DNA of 64,000 nucleotides from Actinomycetota bacterium. GTDB lineage: Bacteria; Actinomycetota; Actinomycetes; S36-B12; GCA-2699445. Below the pieces are notes generated by a model that saw only the letters and a list, made by a program, of their open reading frames with translations, was not told the DNA's origin and did no database searches. Below, in pieces: positions 54,560 through 63,710 of the stretch. Positions within the stretch are counted from its first letter, which is position 1, and every line of letters begins with the position of its first letter. A program made the translations under genes and the position numbers. The stretch is taken from contig JAGQTY010000011.1 in assembly GCA_020438795.1 (NCBI GenBank), positions 23,833-87,832 of the forward strand. The letters run 5' to 3'.

Positions 54560-55441
54560 TCAGCCGAAGGTCGCCAGACTGTCCAGAATGAGTTGCGGCG
54601 CTTCGAGCGGGAGGAAGTGGCTGCCACTCACGACCTCGACGCGGGCGCCCGGCAGACGGCGTGCGGCCTCCTTCACCAGGACGGGTGAGACGAAGACGTC
54701 ACGGCTGGCCGCGAGGAACAGTGTGGGTCGGTCGTAGTCGGAGGTGTCGACCGGGCCGTGGCGTGAGGCGGCTCTGGCCAGTTGGGCGTACCAGCTCATG
54801 TCGTGCTCCAGGTAGTGATCCAGGGCCCGGGACACCAGTGCGGGGTCGGCCTGGGAGGAGAGGATGCCGCTGGTCTGCAGCAGTCCGATGGTGGTGTCGT
54901 TCACCGGAACCTTGCCGAGCAGATCGAGGATGGCCGACGGAATGCTGCTCACCGCCGCGAGGGCTCCCGTGCGTACTGTCTTGCCCACCCGAGCCGGCAC
55001 ACCCAGCGGGCTGCCGACCGTACCGACGCTGGTATCCGGGACCCCGCACACGGCCAGTAGGCCGCTGACCCGGTCGGGGTGCGCGTGGGCGAGTTCGAAG
55101 GCGACGCTGACCCCGACGCCCCAGCCGATCACGAGCGCGTCCTGGAAGCCGAAGGAATCCAGCACCGCGAACGCATCCTCCGCATGGTCGCTGATGTAGG
55201 TGTCATCCTCCTGGAACGGACGGCTCGAGCCTGCGGTACCGCGATGGTGATAGCCCACCACGTAGTAACCGATGTCGTCGCGGTCGTAGATCCCGGGCCA
55301 GGCCGAGGGGCCGGCCCCGAGGCCGTTGCAGATCAGCACAGGGCGCCCGTCGGTCTCGCCGTTGGTCCAGGCTCGCACCACGACCTCGTCGGTGCTGAAT
55401 ACGTCTTGCTCGCTGTACGGCACGGTCCGATCCTGCCGCAC
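54560..55441 (-). CDS. Alpha/beta hydrolase-fold protein lacking the nucleophile
   Basis: 293 residues. The fold is clear (PVLICNGLGAGPSAWPG, YHHRGTAGSSRP, AFELAHAHPDRVSGLL), and acid Asp (AASRDVFVSP) and His (VSGSHFLPLEAP) are in place, but the nucleophile elbow reads VIGWGVGVS: the expected Ser is Gly, encoded by GGC (complement of 55118-55120), one base from AGC. It may be a non-catalytic binder, or this may be a read error or mutation. The GTG 55441 start has no clear signal; GTG 55423 is an alternative. Confidence 0.75.
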   Translation of the reverse strand: MRQDRTVPYSEQDVFSTDEVVVRAWTNGETDGRPVLICNGLGAGPSAWPGIYDRDDIGYYVVGYHHRGTAGSSRPFQEDDTYISDHAEDAFAVLDSFGFQDALVIGWGVGVSVAFELAHAHPDRVSGLLAVCGVPDTSVGTVGSPLGVPARVGKTVRTGALAAVSSIPSAILDLLGKVPVNDTTIGLLQTSGILSSQADPALVSRALDHYLEHDMSWYAQLARAASRHGPVDTSDYDRPTLFLAASRDVFVSPVLVKEAARRLPGARVEVVSGSHFLPLEAPQLILDSLATFG

Positions 55442-55529
55442 TCCAGGGCTGGATGCGGGGGTTTCCCGCCCGAGAGGTAACGCAATGGCAACAATACGGC
55501 CGGGGGGTGACGAGCTTGTGGCGGTCGGC

Positions 55530-55535
55530 TACGCT
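55530..55535 (+). promoter_or_regulatory. -10 box for the DUF3145 gene
   Basis: TACGCT, predicting a start near 55542 and a leader of about 106 nt that begins with the hairpin 55541-55562. Confidence 0.4.
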
Positions 55536-55540
55536 AGCAC

Positions 55541-55562
55541 CACAGGTAAGGGAAGACCTGTG
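55541..55562 (+). other. Hairpin at the predicted 5' end of the DUF3145 mRNA
   Basis: CACAGGT-AAGGGAAG-ACCTGTG, a perfect 7-bp stem with an 8-nt purine loop. Confidence 0.4.
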
Positions 55563-55647
55563 CGACACCACAACTTCATGGTTCAACCACGCTCAAGGTT
55601 CTGAGTCGAGGCGCTGGGGAAGGCGACAGCTCGACATTGGAGGACCT

Positions 55648-56178
55648 ATGAGTGCGCTCGTTCCGCTTCATCCTGCGGAAGCGACGACTCCTGCTCGCGG
55701 AGTCGTCTACATCCATGCCTGCCCGCGTGCGCTGAGTCCCCATGTTGAATGGGCGCTCTCGGAGATCCTCGGTATCGAGGTCACACTCGAGTGGACGCCG
55801 CAACCGATCGCCGTGGGTATGGTCCGCGGTGAGCTGTCCTGGCAGGCGCCGCCCGGTACCGGAGCGGCCGTGGCTTCGGCCCTCGGCGGCTTCGCGCCAC
55901 TGCGTTTCGAGGTCACCGAGGAGCCGACCCCGGGCCGTGAGGGCGAGCGGTTCGCCGTCACCCCTTCGCTGGGCCTCTTCCGCGCCACGATCGGCATCCA
56001 CGGCGACGTCATGATTTCCGAGGACCGACTGCGCTCGGCCATGCAGGAGGCTGCTGGGCCGCAGGAGTTCAACGATCGGGTCTCGGGCCTGCTCGGCCAG
56101 GCCTGGGACGACGAACTCGAGCCCTTCCGCTTCGCCGGCGACGGCAACTCGGTGCGCTGGCTGCACCAGGTGGGTTGA
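55648..56178 (+). CDS. DUF3145 domain-containing protein
   Basis: 176 residues, a single actinobacteria-specific domain of unknown function. Characteristic blocks: VVYIHACPRALSPHVEWALSEILG, ELSWQAPPGTGAAVASAL, LRFEVTEEPTPGREGERF and DDELEPFRFAGDG. It is conserved as a single copy in many actinobacteria, suggesting a housekeeping role. ATG 55648 follows TGGAGGACCT. The upstream leader is about 100 nt with a hairpin. Confidence 0.9.
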   Translation: MSALVPLHPAEATTPARGVVYIHACPRALSPHVEWALSEILGIEVTLEWTPQPIAVGMVRGELSWQAPPGTGAAVASALGGFAPLRFEVTEEPTPGREGERFAVTPSLGLFRATIGIHGDVMISEDRLRSAMQEAAGPQEFNDRVSGLLGQAWDDELEPFRFAGDGNSVRWLHQVG

Positions 56179-56274
56179 GCCGGATCGCCGTTTGAGTCCG
56201 GCTGGGTCAACGCCATCCGGACACTCCATTGGTGCGAGCGGGCCTCGCGACGAGACTCCCGCCTGTGGGTCGCA

Positions 56275-56280
56275 TAGCGT
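56275..56280 (+). promoter_or_regulatory. -10 box for the beta-propeller gene
   Basis: TAGCGT, 6 nt before ATG 56287, predicting a leaderless mRNA. Confidence 0.5.
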
Positions 56281-56286
56281 GGCGGG

Positions 56287-57936
56287 ATGAGACAGGAACT
56301 CCGTGTTGCGAACGTCCGTGTGAGGGTAAGGCTCAGTACGGTCATAGTCTCCCTGGCAGTGCTGGCCGGGCTAGCCGTCGCCGGCCCTCTGCAGCGCGGC
56401 GAAGCAGCTACCGGTGATCTGATCGCGGACTTCCCGGTCTCTGACACTCCCTTCGGGCTTGCTGTGTCGGAAAATCAGTTGTTCGTGGCCCAGTATGACT
56501 CGCCCATAACCGTGGCCGTGCTCGACCCGAACACTGGCGCTCCCGTAACGCCGAATCCGATCACCGTGGGGAACAACAACCCGACCGGGTTGGCGCTCTC
56601 CTCAGACGGCTCGCTCTACGCGGGCAACAACGATGGCGACACAACAGTGGGGGAGTACGACGCAGCCACGGGGGCGGCCGGAACGCCGATCAACAGCGTC
56701 GACCTCTCCGCTCCTTACGGCCTGGACATTGTTGACGGCAAGCTGTACGTCGCCAACAATGGCGATGACAACGTGCTGGTCTTCGACCTCGGCACCCGGG
56801 ATCTGCTGCAGACGATTGGAGGATCGTTCGCCAATTGGGATGTGGCGGTGGATCTCACCACGAACCGGCTGTACTCGCCCAGTAACGCAGGCAACGAGAT
56901 CAGAGTCTTCGACGCCGACACAGGCAACCTCAACAGCACCATCTCGCTACCGTTCGACAGCAACCCGGTCGGGGTGTTGGTGCATTCCGGGCTCCTGTAC
57001 GTGGCTGAATCCGGTCTGAACAAGGTCGCGATCTTTAACGCATCCGGGAACTCCGTCGGGGAGATTGACATCGCGGGCAGCCCGGGATTCCTGGCGGCGC
57101 TGCCGGGCCGGTTGTACGTCAGCCGGGGGGACAACAAGGTCTCGGTATATGAGATCGAGGATGTGCCGACCGCTCCCCAGAACGTGACGGCCCTCGCCGG
57201 CGACGCGCAGGCTTCGGTCTCATGGCAGGCACCGGCGAATGATCGCGGGTCTGCGGTCACGGGTTACACCGCGACGGCGTCGCCGGGTGGAGCCACCTGC
57301 ACCACCAGCGCGATGTCCTGTACGGTCAGCGGCCTGACGAACGGGACGCAGTACACGTTCTCAGTCACAGCCACGAACGCACGGGGTGAGTCCGAACCCA
57401 GCGCGCCGTCGAATCCGGTGACGCCTACCGCAGCCTCCCCTTCACCCACCGCAACGACCAGCCCCAGCCCTTCGCCAAGCCCGACCGCCAGCCCGACTGT
57501 GTCACCTACGCCGACGCCCACGCCCACGCCCACGCCCACTCCCAGCCCGACAGGTAAGACCGAGCTGGCCGTGGACGCACGCGCCAAGTCCGACCGCCTG
57601 CCTCTCAACCGACGCGTGAGGCTGGTGACTGCGAGTGTTCAGAGTGATCAAGCCAATGTGGCGAGTACCGATCGGCAGATCAAGAAGGTGCAGGCCCAGT
57701 GTCTGCTGAAGGGAAAGCGCCTGCGGGGCGCGGAGAAGCGTGCCAACTGCCGGCTGAACAAGCAGGTGACCGATTCGACGGCCGAGGTCAGCGGGCTGGT
57801 CAAGTGCAACACCCGCCTGCGCGTCCGGGTCCGCATCGTGGCCCAGTCTCCCGGTGAGAGTCGCACTGTATGGCGGCGTTACTGGCGGGGCCAGCGCCCG
57901 CCGCGGGTGGCGTGCGTCAGCAATGGTCTCGGGTGA
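56287..57936 (+). CDS. Secreted beta-propeller/fibronectin-III protein with Pro-Thr linker
   Basis: 549 residues. A signal peptide (about 15-43, ending GEAATG) leads to a propeller of about six NHL/YVTN-like blades (45-290; GNNNPTGLALSSDGSLYAG and VANNGDDNVLVFDL), then one FN3 domain (about 295-380), a Ser/Thr/Pro linker (about 380-420), and a basic C-terminal region with four cysteines. No sorting signal is seen. An extracellular binding or adhesion role is likely. The linker is encoded by a hexanucleotide repeat. Leaderless start at 56287. Confidence 0.75.
   Translation: MRQELRVANVRVRVRLSTVIVSLAVLAGLAVAGPLQRGEAATGDLIADFPVSDTPFGLAVSENQLFVAQYDSPITVAVLDPNTGAPVTPNPITVGNNNPTGLALSSDGSLYAGNNDGDTTVGEYDAATGAAGTPINSVDLSAPYGLDIVDGKLYVANNGDDNVLVFDLGTRDLLQTIGGSFANWDVAVDLTTNRLYSPSNAGNEIRVFDADTGNLNSTISLPFDSNPVGVLVHSGLLYVAESGLNKVAIFNASGNSVGEIDIAGSPGFLAALPGRLYVSRGDNKVSVYEIEDVPTAPQNVTALAGDAQASVSWQAPANDRGSAVTGYTATASPGGATCTTSAMSCTVSGLTNGTQYTFSVTATNARGESEPSAPSNPVTPTAASPSPTATTSPSPSPSPTASPTVSPTPTPTPTPTPTPSPTGKTELAVDARAKSDRLPLNRRVRLVTASVQSDQANVASTDRQIKKVQAQCLLKGKRLRGAEKRANCRLNKQVTDSTAEVSGLVKCNTRLRVRVRIVAQSPGESRTVWRRYWRGQRPPRVACVSNGLG
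57505..57550 (+). repeat. Low-complexity Pro-Thr repeat (ACGCCC)n
   Basis: Hexanucleotide repeat inside the secreted protein gene, coding alternating Thr-Pro. Slippage would change linker length in frame. Confidence 0.7.
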
Positions 57937-58009
57937 GAACCGGTGCCACCCGGTCCGAGAAGGTAGCTAGGGTTTCTTGCCAGCACGGGAGCAGGGGTTA
58001 CGGGTTGGC

Positions 58010-59146
58010 TCAGCCGAGGCCTATGCCCACGAACGAGCCGATGATGTAGGTCACCGCGGCCGCACCTCCGCCGACAAGCAGTTGCCGCAATGCTGACTTG
58101 GTGATTCCCAGCCCGGAGAGCCTGCCCACTGTGCCGCCCACCACGAGCAGGGCGATGACAGCGAAGATGATGGACAGGATCAGCGCGAGGGTGTCCGAAC
58201 TGAACAGGTAGGGGATGACTGGCACGATCGCCCCGACCGCGAACGCGACGAAGCTGGACAGCGCGACCTTGATCGGCGAACCGAGCGCGCCGGGGTCCAG
58301 GCCCAGTTCCTCGCGGGCGAGTGTGTCCAGTGCTGTATCGGGATCCGACATGATCTGTGCCGCTGTGTCCCGGGCTGCCTCCCGGCTCAGCCCCTTGGCG
58401 CGATAGAGCAGCTCCAGTTCGCGCTGTTCCTCCTGCGGCTTCTCCTTCAGCTCCGCAGCTTCGATCGCGATCTCACGCCGGAAGATGTCGCGCTGACTGG
58501 AGACCGACACATACTCTCCGGCGCCCATCGAGAAGGCCCCTGCCAGGAGACCGGCGAAGCCGGCGAACAGCACGGTGGTGCTGGAGATGCCGGAACCGGC
58601 GAATCCCATCACGAGGGCAGTGTTGGAGACCAGACCGTCGCTCACGCCGAAGACCGCGGCACGCAGGGAGCCGGATTTGTCGGTGCGATGCCATGGCTCG
58701 GCGCTGTTCAACTGGTCACGGACCTGATCGGGATTCAGTTTCGGGGCGGCAGTGTCGGACCGTCGCATCCGGCTCAGCACCTTTGCGTGCTCGTGTTCGT
58801 CCGCCACCATCTCGGGGGAGGCGTCCGGCTCAGCGTCGTAGACGCTCTCGGCCTCGCGCTCGGCAGCTTCGAGATCGGGCAGTACCTCGTCCAGGGACAA
58901 CTGCCGGGCCCGGTTGAGCAGTGCGACGTCGTCATCGCCCAGAGAATCGTCATCCGGGGGTGGTGCGACTCCCAGCTCCTCGAGCCGCCTCAACCAGTGG
59001 GCGCTGTGTTTGTCCTCGATATCGGCGAGTTCGAGCAGTGCTTCGCGACGGTCACCATCGGTCAGTTCCGCCAGCGACCGGTAGAGCCTGGCCGCCCCTC
59101 GTTCGGCCTGCAGGTAGCGGATGTACTGGTCAGCGCGCTTCGCCAT
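58010..59146 (-). CDS. Ferritin-like/VIT1 fusion iron exporter (Er-VIT1, MbfA-like)
   Basis: 378 residues. The N-terminal 150 form a rubrerythrin-like domain with iron ligands in ELADIEDKHSAHWLRR and MVADEHEHAKVL; the C-terminal half is a VIT1/CCC1 membrane domain with five TM helices: VFGVSDGLVSNTALVMG, AGAFSMGAGEYVSVSSQRD, and helices to the end. Such fusions export Fe2+ or Mn2+ under iron excess. ATG 59146 is preferred over the frame's 59185. Convergent with the beta-propeller gene. Confidence 0.88.
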   Translation of the reverse strand: MAKRADQYIRYLQAERGAARLYRSLAELTDGDRREALLELADIEDKHSAHWLRRLEELGVAPPPDDDSLGDDDVALLNRARQLSLDEVLPDLEAAEREAESVYDAEPDASPEMVADEHEHAKVLSRMRRSDTAAPKLNPDQVRDQLNSAEPWHRTDKSGSLRAAVFGVSDGLVSNTALVMGFAGSGISSTTVLFAGFAGLLAGAFSMGAGEYVSVSSQRDIFRREIAIEAAELKEKPQEEQRELELLYRAKGLSREAARDTAAQIMSDPDTALDTLAREELGLDPGALGSPIKVALSSFVAFAVGAIVPVIPYLFSSDTLALILSIIFAVIALLVVGGTVGRLSGLGITKSALRQLLVGGGAAAVTYIIGSFVGIGLG

Positions 59147-59228
59147 GGCACCATTCTTCTGAAACGGCCCCGGCGATGCCAGCACACCGCCCGTGTGCCG
59201 ACGGTCTTCGGCAGGAATTCACTTCTGG

Positions 59229-61979
59229 TCAGCCGCCGCCCTCGGTGTTGCCCGCGTCTGCTGCGGCAGGGTTGTTGAGCTGGTATCGCTGGATGGCACG
59301 ATCCACGTCCTCGCGAGGGAACCGGCCCTCGACGGCCAGCTCGGCCAGGGTCTGCACCGTGATCGACTCCGCATCCACGAGGAAGTGGCGCCTCAGCGCG
59401 CCACGGGTGTCCGACAGTCCCCAGCCATCGGTGCCCAGCGAGGACCATGGTTGCTGCACCCAGGGGGAGATCTGATCCTGGACCGCCTTCATGTAGTCCG
59501 AGACCGCCACGATCGGTCCGGGGGCTCCGGCAAGCTTCTGGGTGATGTAGGGGATGCGTGCCTCGTCCTGTGGGTGCAGCAGATTGTGGTCGTCACACTC
59601 GAGGCCGTCGCGTCGCAGCTCATTCCAGGAGGTGACGCTCCAGACGTCCGCATGCACGTTCCAGTCCTGCGCCAGCAGTTCCTGGGCGCGCAAAGCCCAC
59701 GGAACCCCGACTCCGCTGGCGAGGATCTGGCTGCGCAGGGGCGCTTCGGGATCCGCGGCCGGGGCGAGCAGGTAGATGCCCCGCAGCACACCTTCGACAT
59801 CGAGTCCTTCGGGTTCGGGTGGCTGATGGATGGGCTCGTTGTAGACGGTCAGGTAGTAGAAGACGTCCTGGGAGTCCTCGCCGTACATCTTGGCCAGGCC
59901 GTCACGGACGATGTGACCGAGTTCGTAGGCGTAGGCGGGATCGTAGGCCCGCGCGGCGGGGTTGCTGGAGGCGAGCAGGTGGGAGTGGCCGTCCTCGTGC
60001 TGCAGCCCCTCGCCGTTGAGAGTGGTGCGGCCGGCGGTTGCACCGAGCACGAAGCCCCGGGCCTTCTGGTCCATGGCCGCCCAGAACTGATCGCCGGTGC
60101 GCTGGAACCCGAACATGGAGTAGAAGATGTAGATCGGGATCATCGGCTCACCGTGGGTGGAGTACGAGGTTCCGGCGGCGGCGAACGAAGCGGTCGAGCC
60201 GGCCTCGTTGATGCCCTGGTGCAGGATCTGGCCCTGACGGGATTCGGAGTAGGAGAGCATCAGGTCGCGGTCCACGGCGATGTAGGTCTGCCCGTGCGGG
60301 GAGTAGATCTTGCGGCTCGGGAACAGGGAGTCCATCCCGAAGGTCCGGGCCTCGTCGGGAATGATGGGCACGAACCTGGCACCGATGTTCTCGTCGCGCA
60401 TCAGATCCTTCAGCAGCCGGACGAACGCCATGGTGGTGGCGACCTGCTGCTTGCCGGAACCGCGTTTCGTGACTGCGTAGGCGCTCTCGCCGGGCAGGTT
60501 CAGCGGCGGCACCTGGAAGGACCGCCGGCGGGTGGGCACCGGTCCACCGAGTTCCGCCCGTCGCTCGTGCATGTACCGGATCTCCGGGGCCGAGTCGTCG
60601 GGCTTGTAGTAGGCCGGAAGATAGGGGTCCGCCTCCAGCTCGGCATCCGTGATCGGAATCTGGATACGGTCGCGGAAGGCCTTCAGGTCATCCAGGGTGA
60701 GCTTCTTCATCTGGTGGGTCGAGTTGCGGCTCTCGAATGAGGAGCCCAGCGTCCAGCCCTTGATCGTCTTCGCAAGGATCACCGTTGGCTGACCCGTATG
60801 CTGCATCGCCGAGGAGTAGGCGGCGTACAGCTTCCGGTAGTCATGGCCGCCGCGCTTGAGACGCCAGATGTCCTCGTCGCTCCAGTCCTCGACCAGCTTC
60901 GCCGTGGCCGGATCGCGCCCGAAGAAGTTCTCACGGATGAAGGCTCCGCTCTCACCCTTGTAGGTCTGGAAGTCGCCGTCCGGCGTCTTGTTCATCAGCC
61001 GGACCAGCGCACCATCGGTGTCCGCGGACAGCAGGCTGTCCCAGCGAGTGCCCCAGATGACCTTGATGACGTTCCAGCCCGCCCCGCGGAAGAACGACTC
61101 GAGCTCCTGGATGATCTTGCCGTTGCCGCGGACCGGACCATCGAGTCGCTGCAGATTGCAGTTGACGACGAAGACCAGATTGTCCAGTTCCTCGACCGCG
61201 GCCAGTTGCAGCGCACCCCGGGACTCGGGTTCGTCCATCTCGCCATCGCCGAGGAACGCCCAGACCCGTTGTTGGGAGGTGTCCTTGATCCCGCGGTGTT
61301 CCAGGTAGCGGTTGAACTGTGCCTGGTAGACGGCCCCGATCGGGCCGAGGCCCATGGAGACGGTCGGAAACTGCCAGAAGTCGGGCATCAGCCGCGGATG
61401 CGGGTAGGACGGCAGGCCGCCGCCCGCATGACTGAGTTCCTGCCGGAATCCGTCGAGCTGATCAGCGCTGAGTCGCCCCTCTACATAGGCCCGTGAGTAG
61501 AAGCCGGGAGAGGCGTGCCCCTGGAAGAAGATCTGGTCTCCACCACCGGGGTGCTGCTGGCCCCGGAAGAAGTGATTGAAGCCCACCTCGTACAACGCCG
61601 AGGACGAGGCGTAGGTGGAGATGTGGCCGCCCACGGCGATACCGGGCCGCTGGGCACGGTGGACCATGATGGCCGCATTCCACCTGATGTAGCGACGGAT
61701 CTGGCGTTCGAGGTCCTCGTCACCCGGGAAGTCCGGCTCCCGCTCCGGCGGGATCGTGTTGATGTAGTCGGTGCTTCGCAGGCTCGGAATGCCGATGTTG
61801 CGCTCACTGGCCCTGCGAAGCATCGAGAGCATGAGGAACCGGGCTCGCGTGTTACCGACCTTGTCGATGACGGCATCGATAGAGTCCAGCCACTCCTGGG
61901 TCTCCTCGGGATCGGTGTCGACGTACTGCGTCGGATAGCCATCGGCGATCAGCGGCTCTCTCTCGGGGTTCTGGGACAC
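59229..61979 (-). CDS. aceE: Pyruvate dehydrogenase E1 component (homodimeric AceE)
   Basis: 916 residues, thiamine-diphosphate enzyme decarboxylating pyruvate in the PDH complex. The TPP fold has [22 protein letters not shown], the metal-binding [13 protein letters not shown] and [23 protein letters not shown], then [36 protein letters not shown] and [14 protein letters not shown]. Full length for actinobacterial AceE. GTG 61979 has AGGAGG 5 nt upstream; GTG 61985 overlaps that site. The E2 and E3 genes are not in the window. Confidence 0.96.
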   Translation of the reverse strand: MSQNPEREPLIADGYPTQYVDTDPEETQEWLDSIDAVIDKVGNTRARFLMLSMLRRASERNIGIPSLRSTDYINTIPPEREPDFPGDEDLERQIRRYIRWNAAIMVHRAQRPGIAVGGHISTYASSSALYEVGFNHFFRGQQHPGGGDQIFFQGHASPGFYSRAYVEGRLSADQLDGFRQELSHAGGGLPSYPHPRLMPDFWQFPTVSMGLGPIGAVYQAQFNRYLEHRGIKDTSQQRVWAFLGDGEMDEPESRGALQLAAVEELDNLVFVVNCNLQRLDGPVRGNGKIIQELESFFRGAGWNVIKVIWGTRWDSLLSADTDGALVRLMNKTPDGDFQTYKGESGAFIRENFFGRDPATAKLVEDWSDEDIWRLKRGGHDYRKLYAAYSSAMQHTGQPTVILAKTIKGWTLGSSFESRNSTHQMKKLTLDDLKAFRDRIQIPITDAELEADPYLPAYYKPDDSAPEIRYMHERRAELGGPVPTRRRSFQVPPLNLPGESAYAVTKRGSGKQQVATTMAFVRLLKDLMRDENIGARFVPIIPDEARTFGMDSLFPSRKIYSPHGQTYIAVDRDLMLSYSESRQGQILHQGINEAGSTASFAAAGTSYSTHGEPMIPIYIFYSMFGFQRTGDQFWAAMDQKARGFVLGATAGRTTLNGEGLQHEDGHSHLLASSNPAARAYDPAYAYELGHIVRDGLAKMYGEDSQDVFYYLTVYNEPIHQPPEPEGLDVEGVLRGIYLLAPAADPEAPLRSQILASGVGVPWALRAQELLAQDWNVHADVWSVTSWNELRRDGLECDDHNLLHPQDEARIPYITQKLAGAPGPIVAVSDYMKAVQDQISPWVQQPWSSLGTDGWGLSDTRGALRRHFLVDAESITVQTLAELAVEGRFPREDVDRAIQRYQLNNPAAADAGNTEGGG

Positions 61980-62170
61980 GGCCACCTCCTGTTGGGACCA
62001 TCATGTCCCGATCACCGACTCATGCCCAGTGCAGAACGCCGATCGTTGGAGTGGCTAAGGGCATGTTCGGTTCTGGGCAGGTCACAACCACCCTTGGGGC
62101 AGGCCTGAATGACGCCAAGCCGGTCAATCCGGGCGAGTCCTGACTACTCCGTGTGCAAACCGTCTGCCAC

Positions 62171-62196
62171 AACGTGGGAATGGTGTGATTCCCGTT
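62171..62196. promoter_or_regulatory. Imperfect palindrome in the aceE/DUF3052 intergenic region
   Basis: Centre GGGAAT-GGTGTG-ATTCCC (perfect 6-bp arms) flanked by AAC and GTT. It lies between divergent aceE and DUF3052 genes, 100 nt before the latter, and could bind a dimeric regulator or fold as RNA. Confidence 0.4.
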
Positions 62197-62213
62197 GGAA
62201 CGAGTTGCGTTCC
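62197..62213. promoter_or_regulatory. Second palindrome in the aceE/DUF3052 intergenic region
   Basis: GGAACG-AGTTG-CGTTCC, perfect 6-bp arms, directly adjacent to the previous palindrome. Confidence 0.4.
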
Positions 62214-62274
62214 TGGTCAGGATCCGGTCAACTATGCGTATGCGAATCGCCCGCGGTGAAGGCGCGGATATCAA

Positions 62275-62679
62275 GTGACCACCATGAGCACTCAACGCGT
62301 GGACAGCCCCCTGGGAATCAAGAACGGGAACATAGTCCAGATCGTCGGATGGGATGACGACTGCGACGACGAACTCTATGACGCCGTGGTGTCTGCAGCG
62401 GGCGCGGAGCCGGTCGAGGATGACTATGGCGACGTCGTGGATGTGGTGATTCTCTGGTGGCGGGATGAGGACGGCGACGTCATCGACGGTCTGCTGGACT
62501 CCATCACCATGCTGGCCGATGGCGGGTCCGTCTGGCTGCTGACACCCAAGCCTGGCCGCGTCGGTCATGTCGATGCCGAGGACATCGCAGAGGCAGCACC
62601 GACCGCAGGGCTGAAGCTCACGGCCAACATCGACGCAGCCCCTGACTGGCAGGGCGCCAAGTTCCTGCCGCGCAACTGA
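62275..62679 (+). CDS. DUF3052 domain-containing protein
   Basis: 134-residue acidic cytoplasmic protein of the actinobacterial DUF3052 family. Recognised by the N-terminal GIKNGNIVQIVGWDDDCDDEL, DVVDVVILWWRDEDGDVIDGLLD and the WLLTPKPGR block. It is widely kept next to aceE in actinobacteria (the aceE-divergent position seen here). GTG 62275 or ATG 62284 may start it; neither has a clear ribosome-binding site. Confidence 0.88.
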   Translation: MTTMSTQRVDSPLGIKNGNIVQIVGWDDDCDDELYDAVVSAAGAEPVEDDYGDVVDVVILWWRDEDGDVIDGLLDSITMLADGGSVWLLTPKPGRVGHVDAEDIAEAAPTAGLKLTANIDAAPDWQGAKFLPRN

Positions 62680-62856
62680 GCCGAACGGTCGTCGTAGCCG
62701 CAGCAGCGTCGCGCGGGATTCGGAAGTCTCGGGTCGCATAGACTCGGAGTCGCCGTTGGACATCGACTCCGGGAGCAGACCATCCGCCGATCCGATCTCA
62801 CCGCCCGGTTCTCGCCGCAGCGACGCCTTGCTGACTACGAGCGCAGTGATTCGCTG

Positions 62857-63468
62857 GTGAACCGGATGCGCAACCGGCGGTTCGAGCAGTTCCGGGAACT
62901 GCTGGATCAGTTGCCGCGGCCGCTGCGCATCCTCGACATCGGTGGGTACGAGGGCTACTGGCAGCAGCGAGGAATGGCAGGCGACCCAGCGGTTGACATC
63001 ACTGTGCTGAATCTCGAGCTGACCGAGACCTCCGCGAGCAACATCCACGGGGTCAAGGGCGATGCGACCGACCTGGCGGAGTACTCGGATGACGCGTTCG
63101 ATGTGGTTCATTCCAACTCCGTGATCGAACACCTTGGCACGGCATCGAACCAGCGACGCATGGCGGCCGAGGTGCAACGGGTAGGGCGGCGCTACTACGT
63201 CCAGACCCCGGCCAAGTACTTCCCGGTCGAGCCGCATGTGCTTCTGCCCGCTTACGAGTATCTGCCGCGCAGTCTGAAGGCCAAGGTGCTCACTCGAACC
63301 GGGTGGTCGAAGCTCGGACGGCTCTCCGAGGATGACGCTGCTGCACTGTTGACGGAACTGCGGCTGCTCAGCCGCAAGGAATTCCAGCAGCTCTTTCCCG
63401 ATGGCAGGCTCGTCGTGGAGCGGTTCGCCGGGCTGGCCAAGTCCTTCACTGTTCACAACTTCAGCTGA
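62857..63468 (+). CDS. Class I SAM-dependent methyltransferase
   Basis: 203 residues. Motif I is RILDIGGYEGYW, motif II around DITVLNLELTE, then GDATDLAEYSDDAFDVVHSNSVIEHL, the group-7 Rossmann pattern with the SNSVIEHL of sugar- or lipid-modifying methyltransferases. The substrate cannot be read. GTG 62857 has no ribosome-binding site, and protein-like sequence (ARFSPQ...ADYERSDSLV) continues upstream to 62782 without a standard start, so the true N-terminus may be longer. Confidence 0.78.
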   Translation: MNRMRNRRFEQFRELLDQLPRPLRILDIGGYEGYWQQRGMAGDPAVDITVLNLELTETSASNIHGVKGDATDLAEYSDDAFDVVHSNSVIEHLGTASNQRRMAAEVQRVGRRYYVQTPAKYFPVEPHVLLPAYEYLPRSLKAKVLTRTGWSKLGRLSEDDAAALLTELRLLSRKEFQQLFPDGRLVVERFAGLAKSFTVHNFS

Positions 63469-63636
63469 GTGTTCCCGCCGATGTGCGCAGGAACGAGGGC
63501 AACACTGACCCGGCATTCGCCGTCAACCTGCCGGCGACCATGGTGCTCAGGTTGGCTCGGGAACGCCGGGACTCTTGTGGCAAGATGATGTGGGCGGGTT
63601 CACCCGCCTGCTGCTGCGCCTCGGCGCATGTGGCTG

Positions 63637-63710
63637 GGGCGCATAGCTCAGTTGGTCAGAGCACCTGCCTTACAAGCAGGGGGTCACAGGTTCGAGCCCT
63701 GTTGCGCCCA
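63637..63710 (+). tRNA. tRNA-Val (anticodon TAC)
   Basis: Acceptor GGGCGCA/TGCGCCC, anticodon stem CCTGC/GCAGG around CTTACAA with TAC at 63671-63673, T-loop TTCGAGC, discriminator A, CCA not encoded. Its 3' half (from 63670) is shared with the end of a recombinase-like gene on the other strand. Confidence 0.95.
63670..63710. other. Candidate attachment (att) region in tRNA-Val
   Basis: 3' half of the tRNA gene overlapped by the end of the recombinase-like gene. Integrative elements commonly target tRNA 3' ends so that the tRNA is restored. The second att copy would lie beyond the window. Confidence 0.35.

Noticed and set aside
57505..57550. CRISPR or satellite repeat
   Set aside because: It is an in-frame hexanucleotide coding a Thr-Pro linker, with no spacers.
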